Below are positions 17,462 through 24,544 of a stretch of 54,157 bases of DNA, one piece after another. This DNA is from UBA3064 sp023258775 (GTDB lineage Bacteria > Pseudomonadota > Gammaproteobacteria > Burkholderiales > Burkholderiaceae_E): contig JBIKXS010000022.1 of the NCBI GenBank assembly GCA_044355655.1, forward strand, positions 1 to 54,157, given 5' to 3'. Under the pieces are notes generated by a model. It was not told the DNA's origin, searched no databases, and saw nothing but the letters and a program-made list of their open reading frames with translations. The position numbers were made by a program, and so were the translations under genes. Position 1 is the first letter of the stretch. Each line of letters opens with the position of its first letter.

Positions 17462-19636
17462 ATGGGGCCCGCTAGTCGTAATTGGAAGGGTGCTAATCGT
17501 TTACTAGTAGCTATCCTACTATTTGCAGTTTCCGTGACTGTGGGTGCTTTTGGAACCGTTGCACTTGCAAGTGCGAGAGACGCAGAGCAGGCATTTCGGC
17601 AAAAGGATTACCCGCGGGTCTTGGAGTCGTGCGCGAGACTTGCTGATGACGGTGATAGAGTTTGCCAGTTTTTCATGGGAATGCTTTACAAGTACGGCTG
17701 GGGTGTCAATAGAGATCTTGGCATAGCGGTCGATTGGTTAAAGAAATCTTCTGACCAGGATCTGTCTCACGCTCAAGAAGCATTGGGTGATTGCTATCTG
17801 CATGGTTTGGGTGTTACTAAGGACTACTCAGAAGCTTTACGATTGTTCAGGCTTGCCGAGAAAAAGGGTAACCTTTGGGCAATCTATCAGATTGGACTTA
17901 TGTACCGGAATGGGCAGCAAGTCCAACGCGATCTGGTTGAAGCACTGCGCTATATTCAAAGCGCTGCGAATAAGGGTAATCCTGGCGCACAAGCGGCTCT
18001 TGCTGATATGTACCGTTTAGGTGAAGGGGTGGAGGCATTGCCAGATGAGGCCTTTCAGTGGGCGACGAAATCGGCAAAGCAAGGTTGGCACGCTGGACAA
18101 AACATTCTCGCCTTACTTTTCCGGGATGGTGTTGGGGTACGACAAGATTCCGCACAAGCGATCGAACTTTTTAAACTCGCAGCGTCATCAGGACGCGCAC
18201 CAGTGGCTTTCTGTAATCTTGGTCAACTTTACAGGTACGGCGCACCGGATATGCAACCAAACTTAACCGAGGCGATGCGCTGGATTGAACAAGGTGTCCG
18301 AGCAAAAAACTTGTGTTCAATATCAGTAGCCTCCGCAATTCTTGGACGCGGTGGTAACGGAGTTGATGCAAATCCTCAACGTGCCTTTGCGCTAGCAAGT
18401 GAAGGCGCATCTTCAAATCATGCCCCAAGCATTAATGTTTTAGGGTGGCTTTACCGAGACGGTATTGGGACAGCGCAGAATACTGTTAAGGCGATTGAGA
18501 ATTTCCAACGAGCAGCAGCATTAAAAAATGGCGATGCAATGGCAAACTTGTGCAGGGCGTTTGCAGTCGGAAATGGTGTCGAGAAGGATATCCTACGAGC
18601 GAAGACCTACTGCGAGCAAGCGCTTGCAGCGCCGATCAGCCCAGGAGGAAGGAAGGGGGCACAGGACTTTCTGGCAAACCTTTCAATCACCGGTAACAGC
18701 CAAGTTGACGCCAAGGCCCCACAAAATAATCAAGCCGCTGAAACAGTACGCGTTCAACAGGCTCTGATTCAAGAAAATAGAACGGTGGATCAGCAGTCCC
18801 AGCAATCTCTACAATCCCAGCAGGCAGACTTGATTGCACGTCTCGACAAGATGCAGCAGCAGCTTGCAGCGCTTCAAGCTTCAGCGAATACGACCAATAT
18901 ATCGGCAGTTCTGGGCAAAGCGCAAATAACTTATGCGACCCGTCGCGCCCTGGTCATTGGCAACGACGCTTACAAGCATGTGAGTCCTCTCGAAAATGCA
19001 GGCGCAGATGCCAAGGCTATCGCACAAACGCTCGAGGGCGTTGGCTATCAAGTGACCTTGCGCCAAGATCTCGATGAAAAAGCGTTCAAGCAAACACTAC
19101 GTGATTTTCGCCTTCAGGTGCAAGGCGGCGATGAGGTTCTAGTCTACTTTGCAGGACACGGGGTTCAAGTGGGTTCGGCAAATTTCTTGCTCCCTGTCGA
19201 CATCAAAGGGGATAACGAAGAACAGGTCAAAGACGAAGGTATCGAGCTTCAGCGAGTTTTGGATCTACTTCGAGAGCGTAAGGCGAAATTTTCGCTCGCT
19301 ATTGTTGACGCCTGTCGCGATAATCCCTTCAAACAGTCAGGTCGAGCAATCGGCGGAAGAGGTTTGGCCCCTACAACTGCTGCTACTGGGCAAATGGTGA
19401 TGTTTTCAGCTGGCGCAGGTCAGCAAGCGCTGGATCGTTTGGGACCTGCTGATCAAGAAAAGAACGGTCTATTTACGAGAGTGCTGCTTAGGGAGATGAT
19501 CAAACCTGGTGTCCCGGTGGACCGAGTCTTGAGAAATGTCCGAGCAGAGGTCGTGAAGCTTGCATCATCTGTCGGACGCGAACAAACACCAGCGCTATAC
19601 GATCAGGCAGTGGGTGATTTTTATTTCAAACGTTAA
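17462..19636 (+). CDS. Exported caspase-like peptidase (C14) with Sel1/TPR-like repeats
   Basis: A 724-residue protein. A signal peptide or membrane anchor spans residues about 12-37. Residues about 40-410 contain roughly nine Sel1-like repeats of about 36 residues (recurring pattern A..LG..Y..G.GV..D...A...), which form a solenoid for protein binding. Residues 420-475 are Gln-rich coiled coil. Residues 493-724 are a caspase domain with RRALVIGNDAY, catalytic His566 in FAGHG and Cys618 in DACRDNPF. The ATG follows GAGGAG by six bases. The caspase domain is closely similar along its whole length to that of the preceding gene, 41 bp upstream, so the pair arose by duplication with exchange of the N-terminal module. 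Substrate unknown. Confidence 0.87.
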   Translation: MGPASRNWKGANRLLVAILLFAVSVTVGAFGTVALASARDAEQAFRQKDYPRVLESCARLADDGDRVCQFFMGMLYKYGWGVNRDLGIAVDWLKKSSDQDLSHAQEALGDCYLHGLGVTKDYSEALRLFRLAEKKGNLWAIYQIGLMYRNGQQVQRDLVEALRYIQSAANKGNPGAQAALADMYRLGEGVEALPDEAFQWATKSAKQGWHAGQNILALLFRDGVGVRQDSAQAIELFKLAASSGRAPVAFCNLGQLYRYGAPDMQPNLTEAMRWIEQGVRAKNLCSISVASAILGRGGNGVDANPQRAFALASEGASSNHAPSINVLGWLYRDGIGTAQNTVKAIENFQRAAALKNGDAMANLCRAFAVGNGVEKDILRAKTYCEQALAAPISPGGRKGAQDFLANLSITGNSQVDAKAPQNNQAAETVRVQQALIQENRTVDQQSQQSLQSQQADLIARLDKMQQQLAALQASANTTNISAVLGKAQITYATRRALVIGNDAYKHVSPLENAGADAKAIAQTLEGVGYQVTLRQDLDEKAFKQTLRDFRLQVQGGDEVLVYFAGHGVQVGSANFLLPVDIKGDNEEQVKDEGIELQRVLDLLRERKAKFSLAIVDACRDNPFKQSGRAIGGRGLAPTTAATGQMVMFSAGAGQQALDRLGPADQEKNGLFTRVLLREMIKPGVPVDRVLRNVRAEVVKLASSVGREQTPALYDQAVGDFYFKR

Positions 19637-19758
19637 AGGAATATGTACTTTAAATTTGGTTGGTATTTTCTAATGGTTATGTTACGGTTGCCGGGCTAAA
19701 GTTTATAAAATAAATTTCGGAAGAATGCGAAGAGTTGTCTAACCCTGAATGAATATCC

Positions 19759-20235
19759 TCAGGGACGCAACAAAAAAGAAATACTCGAAACGATGATTTC
19801 GCCCGCAGGATTTCGCTCTAAGTGGATTGAAACGTTGCGGGTTTGAACAGCATCCAACATCGCTCTTTCTCTGATCTCACCCCAAGCTTTGATGCTTGAC
19901 CACAGCCCTCCGAGTAAGCCAATTAGCATCGCTGGGCTTCTTGGACGGGGTTCGTCAGGTGGTGGCTCAATGTTGATCTTCCCTCCAGACTTCTCCACGG
20001 CAGTCACCCATTTTTGCAAGCGATTAGGCATGTTGTTGGGTGAGGTCTTCTCGTAGAACACCACACTGATAGGTTCTTTGCTGGTCTTCAAAGCCCTCTC
20101 AAGATCAGTATCAAATTTAGATAAATCAATGAACCGAATCGGTTCTACTACTGCCTGTGCGAAAACCTGCTGATTGCTCGCAAAGGTCACGAAAAGCGCA
20201 AGACTGTGGGTTACCAGCAAACGTGAGAAATTCAC
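19759..20235 (-). CDS. Exported protein of unknown function in caspase operon
   Basis: A 158-residue protein that I do not recognise. It has a signal peptide (hydrophobic stretch ending near QQVFAQ). The mature part is hydrophilic with a Pro-rich stretch (IEPPPDEPRPRSP) followed by a short hydrophobic segment AMLIGLLGGLWSSI that could be a membrane contact. No cysteines or catalytic motif are evident. It is the last gene of a minus-strand unit after the Ig-like protein gene (43 bp gap), and its 3' end converges on the Sel1-caspase gene. Exported location and operon membership are the only supported statements. Confidence 0.6.
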   Translation of the reverse strand: MNFSRLLVTHSLALFVTFASNQQVFAQAVVEPIRFIDLSKFDTDLERALKTSKEPISVVFYEKTSPNNMPNRLQKWVTAVEKSGGKINIEPPPDEPRPRSPAMLIGLLGGLWSSIKAWGEIRERAMLDAVQTRNVSIHLERNPAGEIIVSSISFLLRP

Positions 20236-20278
20236 AATCGATTACCTCATCACTCATTTATTGAGGACGAGCAATATG

Positions 20279-20722
20279 TCACGGAACAACGAATGAAACA
20301 AGCTGCTGCGTCTCCCGACCAAGCGTATCGGTGAGCATAAGTAGTAGTTGATGTTTGCCGGACGGTAGCGTTGCATCCGACACATTGATACCGTCTTTGG
20401 TTACTTTAGCAACACCCAGTAGGCGTTGGGTGATATCGATCTTAAAGGCACCATACAGCGCCTTAAACGTTTCAGGCTTGGGTTCAGCAGGTGCGCTACC
20501 AGAAAATTTCACCTCAATCTTCGTTGGCATGGTCACTGCTTTTTTGATATCCGGTGACACCAACTCAATCCGAGGTGCACCCGGTGTAGGCATCGACCGT
20601 GCTGTGGGCAGTCCGCCTACTTCCATCGAGGCTTTGACTTCAGCTTCCGTGACAAGCATCAAAGGCTGTGCGTTAGCGAAGGTTGAGAAAACAATAATGA
20701 AAAGCGTAGCTAGATACTTCAT
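20279..20722 (-). CDS. Exported beta-rich protein of unknown function in caspase operon
   Basis: A 147-residue protein with a clear signal peptide (FIIVFSTFANA). The mature part contains IELVSPDIKKAV followed by alternating hydrophobic strands and ends GKHQLLLMLTDTLGRETQ, a pattern like a single bacterial Ig-like or fibronectin-like domain; this is a fold guess, not a family match. It starts four bases after the OmpA-domain gene stop and so is part of the same transcript. Possibly a binding or scaffolding partner of the exported caspase; function unknown. Confidence 0.6.
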   Translation of the reverse strand: MKYLATLFIIVFSTFANAQPLMLVTEAEVKASMEVGGLPTARSMPTPGAPRIELVSPDIKKAVTMPTKIEVKFSGSAPAEPKPETFKALYGAFKIDITQRLLGVAKVTKDGINVSDATLPSGKHQLLLMLTDTLGRETQQLVSFVVP

Positions 20723-20726
20723 CGAC

Positions 20727-21209
20727 TCACTCCAAGGTCAAGATGCGTACCCGTCGGTTCTTCGCCGACTTGGGATCTGAGGGTTCAAGCAGATCCGTGA
20801 AACCCTTGCCAACGGATTGCAGTCGTTCCTTCTCAACACCAGACTGTGACAGAAAGCTCACCACCGAAGCAGCGCGCCTCGTTGATAAGGCATCGTTATA
20901 ACTCGCTGTCCCTTGTGCATCGGTGTGCCCCTCGATCTGAAACCGCAGGCTTGCAAGCCGATCCGTTTTGAGGGCTTGTGCCAGACGCTCTAGTTGAGGC
21001 TTGCTGTCGTCCTTAAGCTTGGCTGAGTCAAAGTCAAAGTTAATCGTGAGATCAATTGTTGCAGGTTCGACCTTAAGGTTCCTGCTAAGGCTTCTCGTCT
21101 TTGGCGCCGGCGTTAGCGCATTGACGATCTCATCAACCGTGGCGTCTGACCTAGGTTGCGCGTGGACCGTAAGTGTTCCTAATGCTAGTGCAATCAGAAA
21201 CTTTTTCAT
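20727..21209 (-). CDS. OmpA-domain protein in caspase operon
   Basis: A 160-residue exported protein. The signal peptide is short (ALALGTLTVHAQ). Residues about 55-155 are an OmpA C-terminal domain: NFDFDSAKLKDDSKP, then IEGHTDAQGTASYN, LSTRRAASVVSFL and a final KNRRVRI. This domain binds diaminopimelate peptidoglycan in the periplasm; the key Asp in GHTDAQG and the Arg in NRRV are present. There is no beta-barrel and no lipobox, so it is probably a soluble wall-binding protein. Its ATG overlaps the stop of the caspase-DUF4384 gene (ATGA), giving tight coupling. It may tether the exported caspase system to the cell wall; that is inference. Confidence 0.85.
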   Translation of the reverse strand: MKKFLIALALGTLTVHAQPRSDATVDEIVNALTPAPKTRSLSRNLKVEPATIDLTINFDFDSAKLKDDSKPQLERLAQALKTDRLASLRFQIEGHTDAQGTASYNDALSTRRAASVVSFLSQSGVEKERLQSVGKGFTDLLEPSDPKSAKNRRVRILTLE

Positions 21210-23062
21210 GGCACTTCCTTTATCGATACGAGTGATGCGGCCATTTGACTATTACGACCCTGAACACCCCGGCCTAAGAAGAAGTCGATGAGACGTTTAC
21301 GCGCTGTCATGTCGGTGACTGAGAAGGTAAAGGGTCCCCCTCCCGATGCATCATTGGGGGCAAAGATCTTTGGATCACGAGGTGACTGGCTCACCACAAA
21401 GAGGACGTGATTGGTGCCTTCGGGGCCACCGGCTTTAATGGACCAACCAGGTCTCGGAAGTTTCACAGGGACGTTAGCTTTCACCTTGTTGTCTTGATCC
21501 AGCTTATTGGGAAAGAGCACATAAAAGCTCTGACCATCAGAGCCGATCATGACCGCATACAAATAGCCATCGGTGTTGGATCGCACAGTGAAGCTAAAGG
21601 GATCCTTATCAATCTTGAGTTGCTTCGGTGCCGTAACCTCAAGCTTAAGACGACCATTGCGCTGCGCGAAAATGTCCTCAAGGGTGGCTTTTGATGCGAG
21701 GGGTCGATACTCTTCAGCGAGTTGCTTTTCCTCAGCACGGCGCTCGTCGTCTGCTTTCCGATCATCATCGCGGCGCTTATCCTCTGCGCGCCTGCGCTCA
21801 TCGGCAATACGTCTCTCCTCTGTAAGGCGCTTTTCTTCAGCTTGCTTTTGCTCCTCATCAAACCGCTTTTCGTCGGCGAGGCGCCTTTCTTCCGACCTGC
21901 GGCGTTCATCGAGGAGACGCTTTTCTTCTGCTTGACGTTTGGCCTCTTCAAGTCGCGCGAGCTTGGCTTGTTGCTCGGCGAAGCGCTTCTCTGTCGCTTG
22001 ACGCGCAGCTTCAATCCGCCTTACTTCCTCGGCTCGCCTTTGTTCGGCAAGACGACGCTCTTCAGCGAGCCTTCGTTCCTCGGTAAGACGCTGTGCTTCA
22101 GCGCGCCGCTCTGTATCCCGCTGCCGGGCTTCTTCGCGCTTGCGCTCCTCATCGACTGTCGCCGACACCACCACCAGATTTCTTGTGCCACGGATCTGAA
22201 TCGTCGAACTCAACATCCCATTCTTCTCAAAGGGTTTCATCGTTTGATCGACTTTTTCCTGAGCACACTGTCTGATCTCATCAAGCGATAAGGCGCCACT
22301 TCGATCAAGGTCCTTCGCCTCACCAAGCAGGCACTGGGTCAAGCTATGAGTCACAACGCCGCCTAAGGCTGGGAAATCCCACGAGACTTCGTTATAGTTT
22401 GCAGCTGCAATCTGAACAAAGTTTTCCTTGGCAGCACCCATGCGCAGCATGGCCGGTTCAAAGCTACGGGTATTTCGATTATTCACCGCAATTGAGCAAT
22501 TTGAGGCACTGGCACTTACCTTTGCGCGAATACCAAGATCAGTGGCAAGTGATCGCGTTTTAGCGCCTAACACGCCACCAGAAAAACAAGCATCGACGAG
22601 CGTGATGATCTTGTCTGCCTTCTCACTGATCGGGAAAGTGTATTTCGCAAGATCCTCATCACTGAGCACGTCTGCTTCGGTAAATGCGCCTTTGGAATAG
22701 CTTTGCAGACCTTCCACGCACTTTTCGCCTGATCCATAGCGCGTACCGTGACCCGAGTAGTAGATAAGTACTCTGTCGCCCGGTTGAACCCGCGCTCGGA
22801 GCTTTTCTAGGGCAGATACGATATTGGCCTTGGTCGCCTGACTGTCGCGAAGCTCAACAATTGCCGCATCGTCGATACCCATGGAACGAGCCATTTTTCG
22901 GGCGTTTTCCATGTCCTTGGGTACACCGGGTAAAGATGTAGTTTGCGAGGCTTGTGAGTACTCACCGATGCCAATGATGAGTGCGTGACGTCCTTCAGCG
23001 GCAAAGCAAGTTGGGACGACCAACGAACAGGTAAGGAGAATGCTTGGAAGGTAAGGTTTCAT
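21206..23062 (-). CDS. Exported caspase-like peptidase with EF-hand loop, coiled coil and DUF4384
   Basis: A 618-residue protein. The signal peptide ends near residue 21 (PTCFA). The caspase domain covers about 24-300: RHALIIGIGEY, catalytic His105 in YYSGHG and Cys159 in VDACFSGG. A canonical EF-hand loop DLDRSGALSLDE lies at residues 251-262. Residues about 303-450 are a very long Glu/Arg/Lys-rich coiled coil of imperfect EERRLAE-type repeats. Residues about 470-580 match DUF4384 (PFSFTVRSNTDGYLY, then FYVLFPN). It differs from the two plus-strand caspases (YSGHG and DACFSGG versus FAGHG and DACRDNPF), so it is a separate lineage. It heads a four-gene operon. Calcium control is possible but unproven. 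Confidence 0.87.
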   Translation of the reverse strand: MKPYLPSILLTCSLVVPTCFAAEGRHALIIGIGEYSQASQTTSLPGVPKDMENARKMARSMGIDDAAIVELRDSQATKANIVSALEKLRARVQPGDRVLIYYSGHGTRYGSGEKCVEGLQSYSKGAFTEADVLSDEDLAKYTFPISEKADKIITLVDACFSGGVLGAKTRSLATDLGIRAKVSASASNCSIAVNNRNTRSFEPAMLRMGAAKENFVQIAAANYNEVSWDFPALGGVVTHSLTQCLLGEAKDLDRSGALSLDEIRQCAQEKVDQTMKPFEKNGMLSSTIQIRGTRNLVVVSATVDEERKREEARQRDTERRAEAQRLTEERRLAEERRLAEQRRAEEVRRIEAARQATEKRFAEQQAKLARLEEAKRQAEEKRLLDERRRSEERRLADEKRFDEEQKQAEEKRLTEERRIADERRRAEDKRRDDDRKADDERRAEEKQLAEEYRPLASKATLEDIFAQRNGRLKLEVTAPKQLKIDKDPFSFTVRSNTDGYLYAVMIGSDGQSFYVLFPNKLDQDNKVKANVPVKLPRPGWSIKAGGPEGTNHVLFVVSQSPRDPKIFAPNDASGGGPFTFSVTDMTARKRLIDFFLGRGVQGRNSQMAASLVSIKEVP

Positions 23063-23074
23063 TAGGCAAACTGT

Positions 23075-23103
23075 ATCAAAACGAGGGGATTAAAAACCGT
23101 CAA
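23075..23103 (-). promoter_or_regulatory. Possible promoter of the caspase-DUF4384 operon
   Basis: On the minus strand TTGACG (23098-23103) is followed after 17 bases by TTTGAT (23075-23080), a 4/6 match to a sigma-70 -10 box. The start codon is only 12 bases further, so the leader would be very short. No ribosome-binding site is obvious before the ATG. Confidence 0.3.
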
Positions 23104-23113
23104 GGAGGTATCT

Positions 23114-23212
23114 TTGCTCGTGTTTTTGCGCTTTCTCGGCGAGCGACTTCACAACATTAGCGGATTTGGGGCAATGGGTATCCTAGGTGTTGATTCGGGG
23201 TTTGCATTGTGA
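23114..23212 (+). CDS. Candidate small ORF (32 residues)
   Basis: I see a perfect Shine-Dalgarno AAGGAGG at 23102-23108, five bases before a TTG (a GTG two codons later is the alternative). The frame is open for 32 codons and ends in TGA at 23210-23212, which overlaps the ATG of the next small ORF (TGATG). The product is mildly hydrophobic with no motif I know. It may be a real short gene, or the broken start of a single larger gene together with the next ORF. It occupies the 387-bp gap between the caspase operon and the Bug gene. Confidence 0.3.
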   Translation: MLVFLRFLGERLHNISGFGAMGILGVDSGFAL

Positions 23213-23403
23213 TGAACTTGCGATCGAAGGCGCGGTTCAACGGTATTGTCGTTGGAAGCTTTGCCGATAAAGCGAAGTCTCGATTAATCACGGGACGCTT
23301 CAGATGTGTAACTTTAGTTGACATGGTCGTTGCCGCATACATACGAGTAGGATGCCTAAGGGTACAACCTGAGATTAGGATATTGAGGACGACTGTCATT
23401 TAA
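23212..23403 (+). CDS. Candidate small ORF (63 residues)
   Basis: An open frame of 63 codons starting at the ATG that overlaps the preceding small ORF stop (TGATG) and ending 46 bp before the Bug-protein gene. It is basic in the N-terminal half (several Arg/Lys) and hydrophobic near VTLVDMVVAAYI. No family is recognised. Support comes only from the coupled arrangement and strong upstream ribosome-binding site; an opposite-strand frame over the same bases has no such support. Chance or a gene remnant are both possible. Confidence 0.3.
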   Translation: MNLRSKARFNGIVVGSFADKAKSRLITGRFRCVTLVDMVVAAYIRVGCLRVQPEIRILRTTVI

Positions 23404-23449
23404 TCAATCTCAAGCCAAGCCATCGATCAGTTTTCATTGAGGAGGATCT

Positions 23450-24442
23450 ATGTCCCGTTTTACAAGAATAAGCGCTTACTCGTTGATTGTTTCATTTGCC
23501 ATTATTTTAGGTGGCATGCTGAGTGCAGCCTATGCACAATCAAGTGGCTATCCAGCTAAGCCAGTCAGGGCAGTCGTTCCGTTTGCCCCGGGTAGTGCTA
23601 CAGATCAGGTTGCAAGGGCGTTTACCGCGAAAATGGGGGAGCTGCTTGGTCAGCCTTTCGTCGTCGAGAACAAGCCTGGAGCAAATGGCATGCTTGGTGC
23701 CGACACGGTTGCAAAGGCTTCGCCAGATGGATACACGATATTGATCGGTACAAATAGTACTAATGCAGCTTTGAAGAGCCTAATGAAGCGATTGCCTTAT
23801 GACCAGGACACGGCATTTTCGCCAGTGGCATTTCTTGGGCAGGTGCCCTTGATTGTTGCGATAAATAGCGATATGGCGCCTCGAAATCTTAAAGAATTTG
23901 TAGCATTCGCGAAAGCGCGACCGAACGTTCTTAATTATGCAAGTGCAAGCACCTCTCAGCGTGTTTCTACCGAAATGCTGATGAGTATGGCAGGCATTCA
24001 GATGACACTTGTACCCTACAAAAGCAGTCCTGCCGCAATCACTGATCTTATTGGTGGGCAGGTAAGTTTGTTTACCGCAGACTTCGCAGTGATGCTACCC
24101 CAGGTCAAAGCTGGAAAAGTGCGCGGCTTAGCTGTGACCTCGACCTCGCGTTCAAAGGCTGTCCCTGATTTGCCTACCGTGAATGAAGCGCTCGGTATCA
24201 AGGACTATGAATTGATTGCTTTTTTTGCGATTTACGCGCCGGCTGGAACGCCACCATCAGTCGTGGCGCAACTCAATAAAGCTGCAAACGCTGCTGCAGT
24301 CGACAAAGATATCCTGAGCCGTTTTTCAGGGCTGGGTTTCGAAACCGATCCGGGGCCTCCCGAAGCGCTCGCAGAGCGCACTCGGCGCGAAACCCTTAAA
24401 TGGGCTAAGGCAATTAAAGACGCTCGAATTGAACCAGAGTAA
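23450..24442 (+). CDS. Bug/TctC family tricarboxylate-type solute-binding protein
   Basis: A 330-residue periplasmic binding protein with a signal peptide ending near AAYAQS. The mature start YPAKPVRAVVPFAPGSATD is the family hallmark, although the usual GG-T/S-D turn here reads GSATD. The ATG is preceded by GAGGAGG at eight bases. There are no TctA/TctB membrane subunits nearby, as is usual for orphan Bug proteins of Burkholderiales. It lies 102 bp upstream of eutB on the same strand, so it may serve the same pathway, but ethanolamine is not a typical ligand of this family. Confidence 0.9.
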   Translation: MSRFTRISAYSLIVSFAIILGGMLSAAYAQSSGYPAKPVRAVVPFAPGSATDQVARAFTAKMGELLGQPFVVENKPGANGMLGADTVAKASPDGYTILIGTNSTNAALKSLMKRLPYDQDTAFSPVAFLGQVPLIVAINSDMAPRNLKEFVAFAKARPNVLNYASASTSQRVSTEMLMSMAGIQMTLVPYKSSPAAITDLIGGQVSLFTADFAVMLPQVKAGKVRGLAVTSTSRSKAVPDLPTVNEALGIKDYELIAFFAIYAPAGTPPSVVAQLNKAANAAAVDKDILSRFSGLGFETDPGPPEALAERTRRETLKWAKAIKDARIEPE

Positions 24443-24544
24443 ATCTATCGTCTTGCTCGTGGGTTGATGAGCTTGAAGCATCATGGAGCCTTAATTGAGC
24501 GATAGGAGTGGCAAAGGCGGTCGTCATGAAAGCGCTAACATGAA

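Noticed and set aside
19740..19770. Bidirectional terminator between the Sel1-caspase and the 158-residue gene
   Set aside because: A CCCTGA/TCAGGG stem exists but no T-run follows on either strand.
21573..22291. Long plus-strand frames opposite the caspase-DUF4384 coiled coil, rich in Ser, Arg and Phe
   Set aside because: They mirror the Glu/Arg-rich repeat of the minus-strand gene; composition is an artefact and there is no start signal or family match.
15864..23062. Gasdermin or CRISPR-linked defence system
   Set aside because: No gasdermin-like, Cas, NTPase or nucleotidyltransferase gene is nearby, and the caspases are exported.
23157..23399. Minus-strand 80-codon frame in the gap after the caspase operon
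   Set aside because: No ribosome-binding site or recognisable motif; the plus-strand coupled ORFs are better supported.
24443..24544. Cobalamin riboswitch ahead of eutB
   Set aside because: The 102-bp leader is too short and lacks the B12-box pattern.
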